Positions 60,402-64,000 of a DNA stretch of 64,000 bases are shown piece by piece. The DNA is taken from positions 923,108 to 987,107 of the forward strand of contig CM049317.1 in NCBI GenBank assembly GCA_026874595.1, written 5' to 3'. Every line of letters begins with the position of its first letter. Position 1 is the stretch's first letter. Below the pieces are notes generated by a model. It was not told where the DNA came from. It made no database searches and saw nothing but the letters and a program-made list of their open reading frames with translations. The stretch is from Sipunculus nudus (lineage: Eukaryota; Annelida; Sipuncula; Golfingiida; Sipunculidae). A program made the translations under genes and the position numbers.

Positions 60402-61025
60402 AGTTCTTCCAGCCAGATTAGCTGGATACATATCAGGCGGTGCGGTATTTTTGATGGTGCTTGTTATGGTCTGTATCAAAAAGCGTCGACGGATGAGTGG
60501 ACAGCCAAGGTTTGCAATCGTCATTTATCAGAAATTTTGGTAACAAGAACCATACGTAATCATGAAATAACATACATGTGCAGCATGATACTGAAGATGA
60601 CCTAAAAATATCGGACCAGTCAGATAATGAGTTTCTTAGAATTAATTAGAAGATTGTGCTAATGATAATACCGAATGCAGAATAATTACTTCAGGTCACA
60701 GACGGGAACAACAGGTAACTATGTGAATGGCAACAGCGAGCAAACATCCTACGACTCGGGATCGTTTCAGGATAATTTGGGGGAACGCAGCGCCGAGGAA
60801 CCGATTGACGATAATATGCCGGTGTGGTACGCATGCGCAGATTATACAATAAATTATGTGAATACAGGCCCGGAAGCAGGCATGCCAGGTCCGTGTCCGG
60901 CATGCACAGAAATTGCTGGGAAACTCTGCCCTTACCATAGCAACGATGACAGGCGAAGAGAGAAAATAAAAAATGCCCTTCGGACTCCAGGATGGAGGCT
61001 TGATTATGAAAACCTGAGAAACTAA
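57690..61025 (+). CDS. Type I membrane protein, two lectin-like ectodomain units (7 exons, 388 aa)
   Basis: Exons by eye: 57690-57921, 58179-58295, 59110-59220, 59590-59763, 59986-60081, 60404-60509, 60695-61025. All junctions are GT-AG, and phases join (1,1,1,1,1,2) into 1167 nt ending in TAA. Exon 1 encodes a signal peptide (MFLLGVVATLVIFTLEICQG). Exons 1-2 and 3-4 form two similar units, each with Trp-rich starts, a late Cys, then S-x-C and a closing C (VGMVCE; SYASLC). This resembles the C-terminal half of C-type-lectin-like domains. Exon 5 is a Ser/Thr/Asn stalk. Exon 6 holds one TM helix (YISGGAVFLMVLVMVCI) and stop-transfer KKRRR. Exon 7 is a 110-residue tail with tyrosines, including YVNT. 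It is probably a cell-surface recognition receptor. The fold and ligand are inference; exon 3's acceptor is the weakest. Confidence 0.75.
60346..60399. repeat. (AT)n microsatellite abutting the exon-6 splice acceptor
   Basis: About 27 AT units end 1-4 bp before the 'cag' acceptor of the transmembrane exon, occupying the usual polypyrimidine tract position. Confidence 0.95.
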
Positions 61026-61268
61026 AACCTTAATGTACACACAACGGACACCAATATGGAAAGTCGAGGAGGAACTTTCAAGCGACCATGTTCACAGCAC
61101 GGAGGCTCAAATATGAAAAGCCGGAAAGTTAAAAAAAACATAAACTATTGAAAAGTGACACCGCTAAATGTTTGGTGTTTTGTATCGGAAATTTCAATCA
61201 GCTTTTATAGAAGATATTGATCAAAATTATTCTAATATGAGCCTATGGTACAATATAATTTATGAATT

Positions 61269-61274
61269 AATAAA
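61269..61274 (+). terminator. Polyadenylation signal AATAAA
   Basis: Canonical hexamer 244 bp after the stop codon of the receptor gene, followed by a T-rich stretch. Confidence 0.65.
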
Positions 61275-61739
61275 CGTTTCGTCACATATCTAGTTTTTAT
61301 TTTATCTGCAAGGGTACAATTGACCTCGTAGAATGACACTAACCATTAGACTTCTTCATATTAAATAATAGTTACTTCCCTGGCTTAAAAAGATAAAGGT
61401 ACGTAAAGCCGATACGTGTAAGCGACCTGATATCTATTATAACACAAAGGCCTCCACTCGTGTATATTAATTAGAGTATATACCGTATCACGGACCAGCA
61501 TGTATACAAGAGAGGGCCGGTTGTGTACCTTTTTTGTAGCGCTGAGATTATTATTGACTTTTTATGAACCCCTGTGGCGAAATGTCATGTGTATCATAGA
61601 GTACAAAGTTCCATGTGTGTGTACTTCCTTGTACTAGAAGACACTGTGTCCCTGGCACATATACACACCATAGAGACACGGTCAAACCATTTTCCTGTAT
61701 ACTATAGTGCCTGAGTAAATACTTATATAATTATGTATA
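61275..61739. other. Intergenic / upstream region of next gene
   Basis: Unique sequence. A 'tataatta' lies 12-20 bp before the next ATG, too close for a TATA box. Nothing else was recognised. Confidence 0.4.
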
Positions 61740-61812
61740 ATGTCATCCGGACGCCGCACCTCCCTGATGATGCTGGTCCCATTAATCTTTGTACTATTAT
61801 GTTATACACAAG
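61740..61812 (+). CDS. First exon of a secreted or membrane protein (signal peptide)
   Basis: The ATG at 61740 starts MSSGRRTSLMMLVPLIFVLL, then CYTQ, a basic n-region and hydrophobic h-region typical of a signal peptide. A strong donor (ag|gtaagt) follows at 61813. The exon ends in phase 1, like exon 1 of the receptor gene 4 kb upstream, which is the standard phase for shuffled extracellular domains. No downstream plus-strand exon was recognised before the minus-strand gene, so this may be a gene nested around it, a relic, or an exon of a gene continuing past the window. Confidence 0.45.
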
Positions 61813-61862
61813 GTAAGTTGAGTATTTATCTGCAATGAACGCGCTCAAAACAATACTCTTAG

Positions 61863-62130
61863 AAAAAAAAGGGTTCCAACTAAAACCAGAAGGGCTCTTC
61901 AGAGTGGACTGAGTGGGGAACCTTTTTAAGGTTCTAGCTAGAACCTTCAAGCGGGGTTCTTTTTGGAACCTCCCTAAGATTCTTTTATGGAACCTATATG
62001 GTTCCATAAAGAACCTCTAAAGAGGTCCTGAGAAGAACCCTCGAAGGTTCTTCACGGAGCACTGAGTGGGGAACCTTAAAAGGTTCTTGGTGGAACCAAT
62101 GAGTAGGGTTCTTCATAGAACCTTCAATGC
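61863..62130. repeat. GGTTCT/AGAACC palindrome-rich element
   Basis: More than fifteen ggttc/gaacc hexamers in alternating orientation, including a perfect 20-bp palindrome aaggttctagctagaacctt (61928-61947) and ggaacc-tatat-ggttcc (61975-61991). 'actgagtggggaacctt' occurs twice (61910, 62061). It has features of a folded, MITE-like repeat within the first intron of the preceding exon. No flanking duplication was fixed. Confidence 0.75.
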
Positions 62131-62294
62131 ATTTTTATTTAAAATAACAGTCTAGGATGTCCTATTATACGTTAAGGATAAATCAATTGCGTCATATGTC
62201 CATACATATTTGATAGAGTGTTGATTGATATGCAAAAAAATATAAAAGCATTTCTCAAAGAAAGTGGGTACCTGCAAGGATCATAGCTGAAATC

Positions 62295-62340
<46 letters not shown>

Positions 62341-62341
62341 A
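62295..62341. repeat. (AT)n-(GT)n microsatellite
   Basis: AT to 62314, then GT to 62341. Confidence 0.97.
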
Positions 62342-63030
62342 TCCTTTAAATGTGATGAAACCTTCGAGGCACAATGAAAACACTGTTTTTTAAGGAAACA
62401 CATTTTTATTAAGTTGTAAAGACCAGTCTTTGAAAAAAGAGCAATTACAAAAAGCATTAGCTAATAAATGTACGTAATTGATATAACTGACATTTGCTTT
62501 ACAGAGTTCGTGAATACCTCGCACAGTTCCGAGTCGTTTTCTTAAATAAATATCGTTCAGCGAAGAGTTTTTAAAATCCAGGCAAATGTTGTGTTTTGCC
62601 TGCAAGAATTCAGTTTTCTTGGTGTATACTAACAATGAAATTGAATATTTCGCAATGTCTCTCTTATCTGCACACACCAACAGCCCTATAAGAATAGAAC
62701 ATCCACGATGCGCAGTGTTCTGTTTTTTGTGGGTTTAATATCCGGTGAACGTCAAGAATATTTTTGATGAATTATTTGTGTGTTCTCAGGTATTTGTCTA
62801 TCTCTTGCGAGTCCAGGTCCTCTTGTTTAGTAATTCTGTATAATAAAATTAATACTTTACAAAATAAAGTATATGAATTCGCAGCAACATATAATCGATA
62901 CACAACAGGTGATGCAACAAGTGTCTTGCACGATGTTTGTATGGCTATTTACAGCTGATACGCCTTGGTGAGCGATTCAAACGAATTCCAGTCCCATAGG
63001 CAAATGTATTTTTTCTATGTTTACAAATCT
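62342..63030. other. 3' flank of minus-strand gene, no other gene seen
   Basis: 'tttatt' at 62404 is AATAAA on the minus strand and could be the poly(A) signal of the gene ending at 63031. The minus open frame 62390-62680 has no recognisable domain. Confidence 0.4.
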
Positions 63031-63179
63031 TCAAACGAAATGCCTGTAAAGAATCGTTGAGCTGTTAGATCGGCGATTAAGTCCAAACACTGCGACGGTC
63101 GAACTAATCTCTGATTCCGTGTCATCATATCCCTTTATGCGTGATGCGTACTTGGCAAGGAAAGGTACGGAGAATCGAT
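63031..63179 (-). CDS. Last exon: cytoplasmic tail of a membrane protein
   Basis: On the minus strand a near-ideal acceptor (t-rich tract then ttttcag) precedes 149 nt. With two leading bases this gives 48 codons starting RFSVPFLAKYASRIKGYDDT and ending TILYRHFV with TGA. Ser/Tyr-rich and basic, it fits an intracellular tail. It needs a preceding exon ending in phase 1. The transmembrane exon at 63658-63745 ends in phase 2 at its best donor, so an intermediate exon or another donor is missing from my model. Confidence 0.5.
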
Positions 63180-63657
63180 CTGAAAAAAAAAATAAGAGAT
63201 GAAATATATATTACCAGCAGTTGAGAATTAATCAACATACGATGTCTGGTCTGTGAAGTCGCTAATTGGGACTCGTTCCCTCTCTCTCTCTCTGAGTGGG
63301 GATTGCATTTTCAATGATGATGTTGTTAACATTGCAATGTTTTGGCAAGCGTCCCGAAATATCTTTGACACGAAAAATATTAAGTCATATGAACTGCCTG
63401 TGATGAATACAATAACCTTTATAAACACGTACCTTTCACAAAGGTATTTTAACATAGAATGCGTAATTATTCTTACTTTTTCTTAATTGCCTTATAATAC
63501 TTATTACCTTGCTTTCAAATTATTTGTTGTCTCCTTATATAGTTACAGGTGGTTAACACAGACAAAAATAACTGTTTTTTTGCTTTGTGATACACAATGC
63601 CAAGTGCATTATTAAAACATATTTTTTTTATTTAGAAATAACTCCTGATCAACGTAC

Positions 63658-63745
63658 CATATAATAACCGTCAGCCCAATTACAATGAAAATCCACTCTT
63701 CCTTTTTCATTTCATTCTTGCTAGCCAGGCAGATGTATCTGGCTC
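63658..63745 (-). CDS. Exon with Ig-like domain end and transmembrane helix (partial gene)
   Basis: On the minus strand a strong acceptor (ttctttctctttgcag) precedes 88 nt ending at donor gtacgt. The reading is ARYICLASKNEMKKEE then WIFIVIGLTVII. The Y-x-C-x-A-x-N pattern is the F-strand of immunoglobulin domains, and it is followed by a short stalk and a hydrophobic helix. The exon starts in phase 1, as Ig-domain exons usually do. Upstream exons lie beyond the right edge. Suggested product: a single-pass Ig-superfamily surface protein. Confidence 0.5.
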
Positions 63746-64000
63746 CTGCAAAGAGAAAGAATGGATGGATGACCAGTATATTCTGTACTTGGTAATACAC
63801 GTAATTAATCAATGCAACACCAGGTTAATTAGAGGACGCCTTAAACGAATCTGTAATAAAGCGTAACCACACAGTGAGAGGCCTAGTTCTGTCCCGCATG
63901 TCTATATGTAGTGAAAACCCCAATACTAAGGTCTCCAAAACAAAATATACACAGAACAAAATATAATGCATATGTGTGCATTGGCTTACAACGGTGTATC
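63746..64000. other. Intron of the minus-strand gene, right edge
   Basis: No exon was recognised. The gene should continue past 64000. Confidence 0.3.

Overview
This is a eukaryotic, AT-rich, intron-bearing and repeat-dominated window, most likely from a marine invertebrate. A mollusc or other lophotrochozoan is my best guess, based on the mix of tRNA-derived SINEs, a DIRS element, a 2A-bearing LINE and many short DNA transposons. That guess is inference, not proof. No bacterial or organellar features are present.

Layout. 1-4288 is a 54-bp satellite with higher-order structure. 6.2-17.5 kb is a diverged tandem duplication of roughly 7.4 kb made of a minisatellite and two repeat blocks. Its second copy is split by a 2.0-kb DNA element (14405-16417, TTA target duplication) whose empty site survives in the first copy. 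18330-19640 is a 39-bp minisatellite with open frames on both strands. 19.8-23.0 kb is a decayed DIRS-type retroelement (gag, RT, RNase H, tyrosine recombinase) with a SINE inside gag. A second SINE with its own target duplication follows. 24.5-25.8 kb holds exon-like and gene-remnant pieces. 26256-30970 is a complete 4.7-kb element with ~700-bp terminal inverted repeats and a 9-bp target duplication, which looks Mutator-like and non-autonomous. 34241-35659 is a short TIR element with a TAA duplication. 38.5-45.1 kb is a nearly intact minus-strand non-LTR retrotransposon with two overlapping ORFs and a 5' leader full of hairpins. 50.2-51.3 kb is a relic of another LINE. 52.3-57.0 kb is a decayed LINE whose first protein carries a 2A ribosome-skipping motif, nested in a SINE-like repeat.

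Host genes sit at the right end. 57690-61025 gives a seven-exon gene model of 388 codons whose splice phases all agree. It encodes a type I membrane protein with a signal peptide, two Cys/Trp-patterned ectodomain units, one transmembrane helix and a cytoplasmic tail. 61740-61812 is a second signal-peptide exon ending in the same phase. 63031-63745 (minus strand) holds the last exons of a probable immunoglobulin-like membrane protein running off the right edge. Together these suggest a small cluster of cell-surface receptor genes embedded in transposon-rich DNA.

Limits: all splice sites were read by eye. Element names rest on motif recognition without database searches. Boundaries of old repeats are approximate.
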